Positions 1 to 8,205 of a stretch of DNA of 64,000 nucleotides are shown piece after piece; the stretch's first letter is position 1, and each line of letters starts with the position of its first letter. This DNA comes from Amycolatopsis acidicola. GTDB taxonomy: Bacteria > Actinomycetota > Actinomycetes > Mycobacteriales > Pseudonocardiaceae. Position numbers and translations under genes: made by a program. The DNA lies in NCBI RefSeq assembly GCF_007713735.2, contig NZ_VMNW02000033.1:1-64000 (forward strand). The letters are read 5' to 3'. The notes under the pieces were generated by a model. That model did not search any database. It saw only the letters and a program-made list of their open reading frames with translations, and was not told where the DNA came from.

Positions 1-4
1 ACCC

Positions 5-400
5 TCAACCCGAACAGCAAGACGTCAAAACCCCAGCCTCCCCGGTCACCACATAAACCTCCCAGGGCTCCTGCCCGGGACCATGCACCCAGACCTTGTC
101 CTGCACGGCATAGCAACAAGCAACCCCCTCCTCGCGCGCAGTGTCCAGCCCCTCCCCGGCCAACTTCTCCGCCGCGGCCGACACCTCGGCAGCGGAACCC
201 ACCTCCACCCCAAGGTGGTCCAGCACGGTCGACTGCCCGGCCTCCCCCTCCAGCAACACCAGCTTCAACGCAGGATCCTCGAGCGCGAAATTCGCGTACC
301 CGGGCCGCACCTTCGCCGGCTCGGCCCCGAAAAGCCGCCGGTAGAAGTCGATCGACCCGGCCAGATCCCCGACCCGCAGAGCGAGCTGCACGCGCGACAT
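5..400 (-). CDS. arsI: ArsI-like C-As lyase (VOC family)
   Basis: A 131-residue vicinal-oxygen-chelate protein. ArsI enzymes are Fe(II) dioxygenases that cleave the carbon-arsenic bond of trivalent organoarsenicals; the related CadI proteins have no proven reaction. Candidate metal ligands are Q5, H62 and E114, in the Q/H/E order I recall for characterised ArsI. The vicinal cysteines C95-C96 (in ACCYAVQDKVW) are the arsenic-binding hallmark. A further Cys pair lies at the C-terminus. The gene is divergent from arsR across a 75-bp gap, so the ArsR operators probably control it. Family and context fit well; substrate range is inferred. Confidence 0.8.
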   Translation of the reverse strand: MSRVQLALRVGDLAGSIDFYRRLFGAEPAKVRPGYANFALEDPALKLVLLEGEAGQSTVLDHLGVEVGSAAEVSAAAEKLAGEGLDTAREEGVACCYAVQDKVWVHGPGQEPWEVYVVTGEAGVLTSCCSG

Positions 401-475
401 CAGCCACCTCCATATCTAGAAACCTATCTAAACAGCAGCTTGCGCCTCTGGATAGATGACTGTCAAGATAGACAG
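401..475. promoter_or_regulatory. Divergent arsI/arsR promoter and operator region
   Basis: The gap holds several copies of a CTATCT/AGATAG element: CCTATCT at 424-430, GATAG at 451-455 and AGATAGAC at 466-473. They form inverted repeats suited to an ArsR dimer. A -35-like TTGCGC (440-445) and a -10-like CAAGAT (464-469) are spaced 18 bp apart and would start transcription at or next to the arsR ATG at 476. No Shine-Dalgarno is visible, so arsR is probably translated from a leaderless mRNA. Confidence 0.5.
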
Positions 476-838
476 ATGCCGAAACAACTGCCGATCACCG
501 CGACCGGCGCGTGCTGCTCACCCCTGGCCCGGGAACCGCTGTCCGCCGATCAGGCCGTGGAGCTGTCCCAGTTGTTCAAGGCGATGTCCGATCCGGTGCG
601 GCTCCGGCTGCTCTCGCTGATCGCCTCCCACGCCGGCGGCGAAGCGTGCGTGTGCGACCTGACCGACGCGTTCGACCTCACCGGCCCGACGATCTCCCAC
701 CACCTCAAGGTCCTCCGCGAGTCCGGCCTGATCACCGGCGAACGCCGGGGCACCTGGATCTACTACCGCGTGCACCCGGAGGTCCTGGCCCGCCTGTCGG
801 CCGTACTGGTCCCCGGCAATACGGGCGTCCTGGCGTGA
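476..838 (+). CDS. arsR: ArsR-family arsenic-responsive repressor
   Basis: A 120-residue winged-helix repressor. The recognition helix region reads TGPTISHHLKVLRESGL (residues 69-85). C13-C14 near the N-terminus plus C58 and C60 in EACVCDL match the layout of actinobacterial ArsR proteins, where a vicinal N-terminal Cys pair and one more Cys bind As(III). It heads the operon arsR-acr3-arsC: its TGA overlaps the GTG of acr3. The ATG at 476 is the start consistent with family length. Longer upstream reading in the same frame runs antisense to arsI and is spurious. Confidence 0.9.
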   Translation: MPKQLPITATGACCSPLAREPLSADQAVELSQLFKAMSDPVRLRLLSLIASHAGGEACVCDLTDAFDLTGPTISHHLKVLRESGLITGERRGTWIYYRVHPEVLARLSAVLVPGNTGVLA

Positions 839-1905
839 CCACCACCGGAACCACGCCGGCACGGGTCGTCGCGCGACTGTCCACACTGGACCGTTTCCTG
901 CCGCTGTGGATCGCCGCCGCGATGGTGCTCGGACTGCTCGCCGGGCGGGCGATTCCCGGCCTGGCGGGCGGGCTGGGCGCGGTGAGCGTGGCCGGGGTTT
1001 CGCTGCCGATCGCGCTCGGGCTGCTGGTGATGATGTACCCGGTGCTGGCGAAGGTCCGCTACGACCGTCTCGGCACCGTGACCAGGGACAGGCGGCTGCT
1101 GTGGCCTTCGCTGGTGCTGAACTGGGTCGTCGGCCCGGCACTGATGTTCGCGCTCGCGTGGCTGCTGCTGCCGGACCTGCCCGAGTACCGGACCGGGCTG
1201 ATCATCGTGGGACTGGCCCGCTGCATCGCGATGGTGATCATCTGGAACGACCTGGCGTGCGGCGACCGCGAGGCGGCCGCGGTGCTGGTCGCGCTCAACT
1301 CGGTGTTCCAGGTCCTCGCGTTCGGCCTGCTCGGCTGGTTCTACCTCGCCGTCCTGCCCGGCTGGCTCGGCCTGGAGACGAGCACGCTGACCGTGCCGGG
1401 ATGGCAGATCGCGAAAAGTGTCCTGATCTTCCTGGGCATCCCGCTCGCCGCCGGCTACCTCACTCGCCGCGCCGGCGAGCGGGCGCGGGGCCGCGCCTGG
1501 TACGAAACCTCGTTCCTGCCCCGGATCGGGCCGCTGGCGCTCTACGGGCTGCTGTTCACCATCGTGATCCTCTTTGCGCTGCAAGGGAATCAGATCACCG
1601 GCCACCCGCTCGAGGTCGCCAGGATCGCGCTGCCATTGCTGGTCTACTTCGCCGTGATGTGGGCGGGGTCGTACGCGCTGGGCCGCGCGCTCGGGCTGGG
1701 CTACGAACGCACCACGACGCTGGCGTTCACCGCCGCGGGCAACAACTTCGAGCTCGCCATCGCGGTCGCGATCGCCACTTTCGGCGCCACCAGCGGCCAG
1801 GCGCTCGCCGGGGTCGTCGGCCCGCTGATCGAAGTGCCGGTGCTCGTCGCGCTGGTCCACGTCTCGCTGGCGCTGCGCCGCCGGTCCCCGGAGGTCCCCC
1901 GATGA
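835..1905 (+). CDS. acr3: ACR3-type arsenite efflux permease
   Basis: A 356-residue integral membrane protein of about ten hydrophobic segments, the usual size for ACR3, which expels As(OH)3. The signature LARCIAMVIIWNDLACGD contains the conserved functional Cys (C130). A second family signature, FTAAGNNFELAIAVAI, lies near the C-terminus. Translation starts at GTG 835, overlapping the arsR stop, and ends at 1905 overlapping the arsC ATG (ATGA). This is translational coupling through the operon. Confidence 0.92.
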   Translation: MTTTGTTPARVVARLSTLDRFLPLWIAAAMVLGLLAGRAIPGLAGGLGAVSVAGVSLPIALGLLVMMYPVLAKVRYDRLGTVTRDRRLLWPSLVLNWVVGPALMFALAWLLLPDLPEYRTGLIIVGLARCIAMVIIWNDLACGDREAAAVLVALNSVFQVLAFGLLGWFYLAVLPGWLGLETSTLTVPGWQIAKSVLIFLGIPLAAGYLTRRAGERARGRAWYETSFLPRIGPLALYGLLFTIVILFALQGNQITGHPLEVARIALPLLVYFAVMWAGSYALGRALGLGYERTTTLAFTAAGNNFELAIAVAIATFGATSGQALAGVVGPLIEVPVLVALVHVSLALRRRSPEVPR

Positions 1906-2306
1906 CCACACCCGAAGTGCTGTTCGTCTGCGTGCACAACGCGGGCCGTTCCCAGATGGCCGCCGCGCTGCTCGATCACCACGCCCAGGGCCGGGTGACC
2001 GTCCGCTCGGCCGGGTCCGCGCCCGCCGCGGAGATCAACCCGGCCGTCGCCGAGGTCATGGCCGAGCTGGGTCTCGAAGTGGCCGGGGAGTTCCCCAAGC
2101 CCCTGACCACCGGTGCCGTCGAAGCCGCGGACGTCGTGATCACGATGGGCTGCGGCGACGCCTGCCCCGTGTTCCCGGGAAAGCGCTATCTGGACTGGCA
2201 GCTCGACGATCCGGCCGGACTGCCCGCCGCCAGGATCCGCCCGATCCGCGACGAGATCGACCGGCGCGTGCGCGCGCTGCTCGCCGAACTGGTCCGCGAC
2301 GCCTGA
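1902..2306 (+). CDS. arsC: Arsenate reductase / arsenate-mycothiol transferase type
   Basis: A 134-residue low-molecular-weight phosphatase-fold reductase. The P-loop CVHNAGRSQ begins with nucleophile C10, and the general acid Asp lies in LDDPAG (residues 101-106). Actinobacterial ArsC of this kind usually works with mycothiol and mycoredoxin. C84 and C88 (MGCGDACP) leave open a thioredoxin-style Cys relay, so the reductant is uncertain. It supplies arsenite for Acr3, encoded immediately upstream with a 4-nt overlap. Confidence 0.88.
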   Translation: MTTPEVLFVCVHNAGRSQMAAALLDHHAQGRVTVRSAGSAPAAEINPAVAEVMAELGLEVAGEFPKPLTTGAVEAADVVITMGCGDACPVFPGKRYLDWQLDDPAGLPAARIRPIRDEIDRRVRALLAELVRDA

Positions 2307-2331
2307 CCCGGGTCCCTTCCCCCCGCGACAC

Positions 2332-2353
2332 TTCATCGTCTATCGTCGATGAA
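2332..2353. promoter_or_regulatory. Inverted-repeat operator before the second arsR
   Basis: TTCATCG (2332-2338) and CGATGAA (2347-2353) form a perfect inverted repeat around an 8-bp spacer. The spacer contains TATCGT (2341-2346), a plausible -10 element. The repeat ends 3 bp before the ATG at 2356, as expected for an autoregulatory ArsR site on a nearly leaderless transcript. Confidence 0.5.
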
Positions 2354-2355
2354 CG

Positions 2356-2685
2356 ATGGAGCTGATCGACCGGGCGACCGCGGAGACCTACGCCGGCTGG
2401 TTCCGCGCCCTCGCCGACCCCACCCGCGTGCAGATCCTGAACCTGCTCGCCGCCGCGGGCCGTCCGATGACCGTCGGGGAGATCGTCGAGGACGTCCCCA
2501 TCGGGCAGTCCACGGTCTCCGCGCACCTGAAAGTGCTGACCGCGGCCCGTTTCGTGCTCGCCGAGCCACGAGGCACCGCACGGCTGTATCGCGTCAACCA
2601 GCGTTGCGTGTCCTGCTTCCCCACCGCGGCCGACGTCGTCATGGGACGCGCCGCGATGCCGTTCACGGAGGTCAGATGCCGGTGA
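2356..2685 (+). CDS. Second ArsR-family repressor
   Basis: A 109-residue winged-helix protein with DNA-binding segment IGQSTVSAHLKVLTAARFV (residues 49-67). Its Cys residues differ from those of the first ArsR: C84 and C87 follow the wing (RCVSCF) and C108 is at the C-terminus. This suggests a different metalloid-binding geometry, perhaps tuned to organic arsenicals. The downstream acetyltransferase ATG lies inside its last codons (10-nt overlap), so the two form an operon. Inducer identity is inferred. Confidence 0.85.
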   Translation: MELIDRATAETYAGWFRALADPTRVQILNLLAAAGRPMTVGEIVEDVPIGQSTVSAHLKVLTAARFVLAEPRGTARLYRVNQRCVSCFPTAADVVMGRAAMPFTEVRCR

Positions 2686-3236
2686 CGGACCCCGGCCACC
2701 ACGCCGTCGACGGCCTGCCCGACGAGATACTCGCCGGTGCGGTCGCCATCACCGAACTGCGCCCGGAGCACGCGGAGGAAGTGCTCGCCATCTACCAGGC
2801 CGGGCTCGACACCGGTGACGCCAGCTTCGAAACCACCGCCCCCGGCTGGGCTGCCTGGGATCGCGCGCATCTGCCCGGGCACCGGTTCGTCGCCGTCGAC
2901 GGGGGCGGCCGGGTCCTCGGCTGGACGGCGGTGGCGCCCGTTTCGGGCCGCTGCGTCTACGCCGGGGTGGTCGAGCACAGCGTCTACGTGCGCGCGGGGC
3001 TGCGCGGCCAGGGTGTCGGCACCGCGTTACTGGCCGCGCTCGTCGAATCCACTGAGCGTGCCGGGATCTGGACCATCCAAAGTGGACTCTTCGCCGAGAA
3101 CGCCGCCAGCCGGGCGCTCCACCGCCGCGCGGGGTTCCGGGAGCTCGGCGTGCGCGAACGCATCGGCAGGCACCGCGGACGCTGGCGCGACGTGATCATG
3201 ATCGAACGGCGCAGCGGCCGGGCCGGAACCGGCTGA
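2676..3236 (+). CDS. arsN1: GNAT N-acetyltransferase, ArsN1/phosphinothricin type
   Basis: A 186-residue GNAT protein. The acetyl-CoA loop is R110-GQGVG-T, and the phosphinothricin-acetyltransferase-like motifs include DASFETTAP (residues 48-56) and HRRAGFRELG (149-158). ArsN1 enzymes N-acetylate arsinothricin, an arsenic analogue of glutamate, and related phosphinothricin. A GGAGG ribosome site (2667-2671) precedes the ATG at 2676. Linkage to a dedicated arsR and the arsI/acr3/arsC genes favours ArsN over a generic herbicide-resistance enzyme. The exact substrate is not provable here. Confidence 0.75.
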   Translation: MPVTDPGHHAVDGLPDEILAGAVAITELRPEHAEEVLAIYQAGLDTGDASFETTAPGWAAWDRAHLPGHRFVAVDGGGRVLGWTAVAPVSGRCVYAGVVEHSVYVRAGLRGQGVGTALLAALVESTERAGIWTIQSGLFAENAASRALHRRAGFRELGVRERIGRHRGRWRDVIMIERRSGRAGTG

Positions 3237-3268
3237 CGGCCCGCCGGGTGCCCGGCGGGCCGTCAGCC
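3231..3268. terminator. Bidirectional hairpin terminator
   Basis: GGCTGACGGCCCGCCGGG (3231-3248) and its exact complement (3251-3268) form an 18-bp perfect stem with a 2-nt loop. It sits between convergent arsN1 and the methionine-synthase-like gene and overlaps the last codons of arsN1. There is no clear T-tract. Confidence 0.75.
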
Positions 3269-3273
3269 CGGTG

Positions 3274-4317
3274 TCACAGCTCGTTCCCCCAGTAGTACCG
3301 GGCGGTCATCTCCACCAGCTGCAGCTTCGCATGCTCCTGGTCTTCGGTCAGCGCGCCGGTGAAACCGCCGTTGGTGGACAGCGCGATGTCGTCGATGGGC
3401 ACGATCTCGGCAGCCTTGTCCACGAGGTCCAGCAGCTCGTCCACCGATTCCGGCGCCGGGTCGGTGACGTCCACGATCCCCAGCGAGATCACCAGCCCGG
3501 CGGGCAGCAGCTCCAACGGGAACCCAGCGTTCAGGAACTCCACGCAGACCTTGCCGAAGGGCTGGCGCTCCAGGAAGGTCCGGACCGCTTCAGTGTCGTA
3601 GCCCTGGCTGAAGTCGGCCGCCGCCGAGGTGGTGATGTCCAGGCACACCCGGAAATCCTCCGGCACCTCCAGTCCGGCAAGGACGGCCGAGTCCGCCGCC
3701 AGCATCTCGTCGAGCAGGCTCGCCGGGTCCAGCCCCAGCTCCCGCGCCCGCGCGGCACCCGCCACCGACAGCAGGAAGCTGTATACCGGGTTGTGTAGCT
3801 GGATATACACGATCCCTTCGCCCGCCAGCGCCGCGATCTCGTCCCGGACGATCCCGGCCAGCGCCTCCCCCGCCGCGCGATCACCGCCGTCGACCGCCAG
3901 GACCCAGCCGGGCGCGGGCAGCGACAGCATCAGCGGGTGGCCGGTCACGCCGGACAGGAACCGGGCTTCGTCCTCCGCCAGGCGGTTTTTCCGCACCGGG
4001 ACCGTCTTGAGTGGACGGACCTCGGCCGCCAGCCGCGGCCCCAGCAGCGAAGCGACGGCGCCGCCGTCCTCGGCCGGGCCGAAGCCCTCGACGTTGTCGT
4101 ACACGACGGAAAGCGCGTGGCGGCGCCGGAACTGCCCGTCGCCGACCGCTTGCACGCCGACCCGCCGCTGCATCCGCACCGCGTTCTCGATCGCGGCGTC
4201 CTCCGCCGCGCGCAGGTCCGGCGAGGCCGGCGCGTGCACGGCCCTGGCCTCGGCCAGCTCCGCGGGCGGCGCGAGCGTCACGTGGTGGTCGATGTGGTAC
4301 TTGAAATCGTCAGCCAC
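3274..4317 (-). CDS. MetE/UROD-like protein (cobalamin-independent methionine synthase superfamily)
   Basis: A 347-residue single-barrel protein resembling the C-terminal half of MetE. True methionine synthases bind zinc through H, C, E and C residues. Here the expected HxC region reads FRVCLDIT, and the C-terminal Cys position is replaced in LSTNGGFTG, so the zinc site looks incomplete. Methionine synthase activity is therefore unlikely. Demethylase or other one-carbon chemistry for the catabolic operon is possible but unproven. It is the last gene of the minus-strand operon running down from 14540, with its start 8 nt inside the upstream gene. Confidence 0.6.
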   Translation of the reverse strand: MADDFKYHIDHHVTLAPPAELAEARAVHAPASPDLRAAEDAAIENAVRMQRRVGVQAVGDGQFRRRHALSVVYDNVEGFGPAEDGGAVASLLGPRLAAEVRPLKTVPVRKNRLAEDEARFLSGVTGHPLMLSLPAPGWVLAVDGGDRAAGEALAGIVRDEIAALAGEGIVYIQLHNPVYSFLLSVAGAARARELGLDPASLLDEMLAADSAVLAGLEVPEDFRVCLDITTSAAADFSQGYDTEAVRTFLERQPFGKVCVEFLNAGFPLELLPAGLVISLGIVDVTDPAPESVDELLDLVDKAAEIVPIDDIALSTNGGFTGALTEDQEHAKLQLVEMTARYYWGNEL

Positions 4318-4774
4318 GGCCGTTGGCCTCCTGCTTCGCTCCGGCCCACGCGGGGAAGTCCGTGGCGAACCCGGCGGCGGCGATGACCGACTCGCACACC
4401 GCCTGGTCCTCCTCCGGGCTCCCGCCGGAAACCCCGACCCCGCCGAGGATCTCGCCGTCCCGCTTCAACGTGTAGCCGCCCAGGGTGGCGACGATCGGCT
4501 GGTGCCCCATCCGCGCCACCTGGCTGAAGAACACCGGGTCGCTGCTCGACCAGTTCTTCAGCATCGCGGTCGGCCGCTGCATCACCGCCGCCGAGTACGC
4601 CTTCGCCAGCGCGATACTCGGGGTCATCGGGCGGGCGCCGTTCATCCGCTCGAGCGCCACCAGATAACCGCCGTAGTCGACCACCGCGATCGACAGCGCC
4701 TTGCCCAGGGCCAGCGCCTGGGCGCGCGCGTCCGCGATCAGCTGCTGGGCCTCTTCCAACGTGGGACCACTCAT
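4310..4774 (-). CDS. GlcG/HbpS-family protein
   Basis: A 154-residue small alpha/beta protein of the GlcG/HbpS (DUF336) family: SIAVVDYGGYLVALERM near residues 27-43, then IALAKAYSAAV and GGVGVSGG. Members occur in glycolate, diol and aromatic catabolic clusters, and one (HbpS) binds heme; the enzymatic role is generally unknown. The start at 4774 overlaps the hydrolase stop as ATGA. I infer an accessory role in the pathway. Confidence 0.75.
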   Translation of the reverse strand: MSGPTLEEAQQLIADARAQALALGKALSIAVVDYGGYLVALERMNGARPMTPSIALAKAYSAAVMQRPTAMLKNWSSSDPVFFSQVARMGHQPIVATLGGYTLKRDGEILGGVGVSGGSPEEDQAVCESVIAAAGFATDFPAWAGAKQEANGRG

Positions 4775-5544
4775 CCGTACACCCTTCCCAGAAAACGTTC
4801 CAGCGCCGCGTTGAACAACTCCGGGGCCTCCCAGTACATCGAGTGCGGGGCCCCCTCCACCAGCTCCAGCACCGAGCCGGTGACCTCCTTCGCCGCCGCG
4901 CGCACGGTTTCGGCGCTGAGCACGGCGTCCTTCTCGCCGGCGAGGAAACAGACCGGTATACCCGACCCGCTGACCTCGGCGGCCGTGGGCCCGTCCGCGT
5001 TGAGGTTGCGCAGATCCGCCATCTTCGCCGTGTTGAACGTGCCCATCTGGCGGAACAGGAACGTCAGGTCCGGGCGCGCGGCCCGGAACTCCGGCGACAG
5101 CAACCTGTCCAGCACCGGCAGCTGTTCCGCCTTCGCCCGGTCCGCTTTCACGCGCGCGGCCAGCTCCTCGTCGGCGATCCCGCCGAGCGAGTGCGCCAGC
5201 ACGACACCGGCCGCGCGATCCGGCTCGCGCAGCGCCGCGCGCAACGCCGCCGCCGCGCCGATCGACTGGCCGACCAGCACCGCACGGTCCACATCGGACT
5301 CCCGCAGCACGGCGAGGATGTCGTCGGGGAACGCGCGGCTGTCGAACTCGTCCATCCCGGAATCCGATCGCCCGAACCCGCGCAGGTCCAGCGTCAGCAC
5401 CGTGTACCGGGCCGCCAGCACCGGAACCTGCTGCCACCAGGCCGCGTGATGCCCGCCCGAACCGTGCACGAACGCGACGGCCGGGCCACTGCCGTGGCTT
5501 TCGTAGTAGACCCGGGTACCGTCCTCGGAAGTGGCGTAGGGCAT
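4771..5544 (-). CDS. Alpha/beta-fold hydrolase
   Basis: A 257-residue hydrolase. The nucleophile elbow is GQSIG (S94), the oxyanion motif is HGSGG (residues 27-31), a candidate acid lies in AGEKDAV, and the catalytic His is in EGAPHSMYW near the C-terminus. In meta-cleavage pathways such enzymes cut the C-C bond of the ring-fission product, and the adjoining dioxygenase and FAH-family genes fit that role. Esters or lactones are also possible substrates. Start and stop codons interlock with both neighbours. Confidence 0.8.
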   Translation of the reverse strand: MPYATSEDGTRVYYESHGSGPAVAFVHGSGGHHAAWWQQVPVLAARYTVLTLDLRGFGRSDSGMDEFDSRAFPDDILAVLRESDVDRAVLVGQSIGAAAALRAALREPDRAAGVVLAHSLGGIADEELAARVKADRAKAEQLPVLDRLLSPEFRAARPDLTFLFRQMGTFNTAKMADLRNLNADGPTAAEVSGSGIPVCFLAGEKDAVLSAETVRAAAKEVTGSVLELVEGAPHSMYWEAPELFNAALERFLGRVYG

Positions 5545-5960
5545 CAGTTCTCCGTCCCGCTCTGGGCCCGCGCCGGCACGGGGCCGCTCAGCGGCGGGCG
5601 CCGGTGGTGGTAGACCAGCTCGATCATGGTGTGGTCGGGGTCGTGGATGTAGCAGAACTTCGACTGGTTCTCCGGCCGTTCGATCGGGCGGGTGTGCCGG
5701 ATGCCGAGTTCCTTCAGATGGGCCAGGAACCCGTCCCAGTCCTCGACTTCGACCGCGAAGTGGTAGGGCGCCATCCGGTCCATCTCCTCCACCGGGGTGA
5801 AGTGGAGGTCGAAGTTCCCGCGCGTCATCAGCACGACGCGGGTGTTGCTCTTGGGCGTGATCGCCTTCATCCCGAACACCTCGGCGTACCACTTCTTGGT
5901 CCGCTCGGGATCCGTGGTCGGGAAGTTCACGTGGTGGATGTAGGCGGGGCGGTTGCTCAT
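5544..5960 (-). CDS. VOC-family (glyoxalase/dioxygenase superfamily) protein
   Basis: A 138-residue protein with one paired-module VOC fold. Likely metal ligands are H10 (HHVNF), H67 (YHFAVEVED) and E114 (MIELVY). GGAGGACC lies just upstream of the ATG at 5960, which overlaps the FAH-family stop (ATGA). Single-module VOC proteins can be dioxygenases, isomerases or lyases, so the reaction cannot be assigned. The operon position argues for processing of an aromatic or ring-fission intermediate. Confidence 0.75.
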   Translation of the reverse strand: MSNRPAYIHHVNFPTTDPERTKKWYAEVFGMKAITPKSNTRVVLMTRGNFDLHFTPVEEMDRMAPYHFAVEVEDWDGFLAHLKELGIRHTRPIERPENQSKFCYIHDPDHTMIELVYHHRRPPLSGPVPARAQSGTEN

Positions 5961-6727
5961 CGGTCCTCCTCCAGGACGATCGGGTTGCGCAGCGTCCCGA
6001 TGCCGGTGATGGACACGGCGAGGGTGGTGCCCGGGACCATTTCCACGGTCGCGTCGGTGCCCATCCACAGCACGTCACCGGGACGCAGGGTGATGTAGCG
6101 GGAGATCTCGCGGATGTAGTCGTAGGGGTCGAAGATCATCGCGCCGGTGTCGAACCCGGCCACCTCCGTGCCGTCGACGGCCACGGTGGTCCGCGCGGTC
6201 AGCGGGTCGGTTCCGGTTTCGATCCACGGCCCCATCGGTTTGAACGTGTCGCTGTTCTTGGCGCGCCAGAAGGTCCGGTCGCCGTGCTGCCATTCGCGGG
6301 CGCTGACGTCGTTGCCGATGGTCCAGCCGAACACCGCGGCCGCGGCCTCGTCACGGGAGCAGCGCCGCACGCTCCGCCCGATCACCGCGACCAGTTCGGC
6401 CTCCGACTCGAACCGGCCCGTGCAGTCGGCGGGTTTGACCACGGCCTCGCCGTGGCCGATCAGCGCGCCCTGTGCCCGGTAACCGACCTCCGGCCGTTCG
6501 GGCAGGACCGCCTTCGACGACTCCCGCACGTGCGCGGTGTAGTTGAACCCGACGGCGAAGAACGTCGGCGGCAGCACCGGCGGCAGGAGGCGGGCGTCGT
6601 CCAGCGCCACCCGCTCCCCGGTCCGCCGGTACTCGCCGAACGGCGTGCCGTCGACGAGTTCGATCTTGTCCTCGGTGACGAGCCCGAACGGCTCGCGGCC
6701 ACCGTGGGCGATCCGGCACCAGCGCAT
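5957..6727 (-). CDS. Fumarylacetoacetate hydrolase (FAH) family protein
   Basis: A 256-residue FAH-fold enzyme. The metal-binding acids are seen as E109 and E111 (SEAELVAVIG) and D140 (GNDVSAREWQ). A C-terminal region RPGDVLWMGT follows the family pattern. Relatives include 2-oxopent-4-enoate hydratases, homoprotocatechuate-type isomerase/decarboxylases and fumarylpyruvate hydrolases. With a neighbouring extradiol-type dioxygenase and aldehyde dehydrogenase, the likely substrate is a 2-oxo acid from meta cleavage. The start overlaps the aldehyde dehydrogenase stop by one base. Confidence 0.82.
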   Translation of the reverse strand: MRWCRIAHGGREPFGLVTEDKIELVDGTPFGEYRRTGERVALDDARLLPPVLPPTFFAVGFNYTAHVRESSKAVLPERPEVGYRAQGALIGHGEAVVKPADCTGRFESEAELVAVIGRSVRRCSRDEAAAAVFGWTIGNDVSAREWQHGDRTFWRAKNSDTFKPMGPWIETGTDPLTARTTVAVDGTEVAGFDTGAMIFDPYDYIREISRYITLRPGDVLWMGTDATVEMVPGTTLAVSITGIGTLRNPIVLEEDR

Positions 6728-8205
6728 CAGAGCACCAGCTTGTGCGAGACGCGTTTGGTCACCAGGTACCCGTCGAGGCTCTCCGAACCGCCCTCGCGCC
6801 CGTACCCGCTTTCCTTCCAGCCGCCGGAAGGAGCCTGCGGCACCGAGCCGCCGGTGTGGTTGATCGACAGGATGCCGGCCTCGAACCCGCGCACCAGCGC
6901 GTCGGCGTGGTCGGCGCGGTGCGTGAACCCGTAGGCCGCGAGCCCGTACGGCAGCGCGTTCGCCCGCTCGATCACCTCGTCCAGCTCCTCGAAAGGCAGG
7001 ATCGGCGCCAGCGGCCCGAACGGTTCCTCGCTGAGCAGGTCCGCCTCCGGTGGCACCTCGGCCAGCACCGTGGGCCGGTAGAAGAATCCAGGGCCGTCCA
7101 CAAAGGACCCTCCGGTGAGGACTTTCGCGCCGCGGTCACGGGCATCGGTGACCAGCCGGTGCACGGCGTCCCGGCGGCGGGCGCTGATCAGCGGGCCCAT
7201 CCCGGTGCCGGGTTCGAGCCCGTTGCCGACCTTGACCGCCTCGGCGGCCTCGACGAACGCGGACGTGAACTCATCGGCGATGCTGCCGTGCACGAAGAAC
7301 CGGCTCGGCGAGGTGCACACCTGCCCGGTGTTGGCGAACTTCCCGCGCGCGCACGCCCGCGCCGCCGCCACCGGGTCGACGTCCGGGCAGACGATCACCG
7401 GGGCGTGCCCGCCCAGTTCCATCAGCGAAGGCTTCATCACGCGCGCCGCGAGCCCGGCCAGATGCTTGCCGACCGGCACGGATCCGGTGAACGCGACGAA
7501 CCGGATCACCGGCGACGGGATCAGGTGCCCGGAGATCTCGGCGGGCACCCCGAACACGAGGTTCAGCACCCCGGCGGGCACCCCGGCGTCGGCGAGGCAC
7601 TCGGTCAGCAGGCAGGCCGAACCCGGCGTCTCTTCGGACGCCTTGATCACGATCGAGCACCCGGCGGCGAGCGCGGGCGCGATCTTGCGCATCGGGCCGC
7701 CCGCCGGGAAGTTCCACGGGATGAACGCCGCGACCGGGCCCACCGGCGCCTTCACCACGCTCAGCGTCTCGCCGGGACCGGCCGGGATGATCCGGCCGTA
7801 GGCGCGGCGGGCCTCCTCGACGTGCCAGTCGAGCATGTCCGCCGCACGGTTGGCCTCGCCGGTGGATTCCCGCAGCGGTTTGCCCTGTTCGGCCGTCATC
7901 ACGCGGCCGATTTCGGGGGCTCGTTCCCGGATCTTCTCCGCGGCCAGGTGCAGGATCTTGCCGCGCTCCTGCACGGAAGTGTCGCGCCAGAGCCGGAAAC
8001 CGCGCTCCGCGGCGCCCAGCGCGCGGTCGAGGTCCTCGCGCCCGGCGAGCGGCACGGCGGCGATCACCTCGCCGGTCGCGGGGTCGAGCACGTCCTCGGT
8101 CCGGCCCGAGGTGCCCTGCGTCCAGGCGCCGTCGATGTACAGCCCGAGCCGCGGATAGGCCACGCCCGGCGCCGTGCCGGACGGTCGCGTCGTCGTTTCG
8201 GTCAT
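6727..8205 (-). CDS. NAD(P)-dependent aldehyde dehydrogenase
   Basis: A 492-residue class I-like ALDH of normal length. The catalytic Cys is C297 in FANTGQVCTSPSRF, the general base is E263 in MELGGHAP, and the cofactor loop includes FTGSVPVGK. It would oxidise a semialdehyde, such as a hydroxymuconic semialdehyde, or another aldehyde from the pathway. ATGA overlap with the dioxygenase gene shows tight coupling. GTCCACAAAGGAC (7096-7108), a 13-mer repeated elsewhere in the window, lies inside the gene. Confidence 0.88.
   Translation of the reverse strand: MTETTTRPSGTAPGVAYPRLGLYIDGAWTQGTSGRTEDVLDPATGEVIAAVPLAGREDLDRALGAAERGFRLWRDTSVQERGKILHLAAEKIRERAPEIGRVMTAEQGKPLRESTGEANRAADMLDWHVEEARRAYGRIIPAGPGETLSVVKAPVGPVAAFIPWNFPAGGPMRKIAPALAAGCSIVIKASEETPGSACLLTECLADAGVPAGVLNLVFGVPAEISGHLIPSPVIRFVAFTGSVPVGKHLAGLAARVMKPSLMELGGHAPVIVCPDVDPVAAARACARGKFANTGQVCTSPSRFFVHGSIADEFTSAFVEAAEAVKVGNGLEPGTGMGPLISARRRDAVHRLVTDARDRGAKVLTGGSFVDGPGFFYRPTVLAEVPPEADLLSEEPFGPLAPILPFEELDEVIERANALPYGLAAYGFTHRADHADALVRGFEAGILSINHTGGSVPQAPSGGWKESGYGREGGSESLDGYLVTKRVSHKLVL

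Noticed and set aside
511..834. Longer N-terminus of the Acr3 permease
   Set aside because: The region is the arsR coding sequence in another frame; hydrophobic permease sequence begins only after GTG 835.
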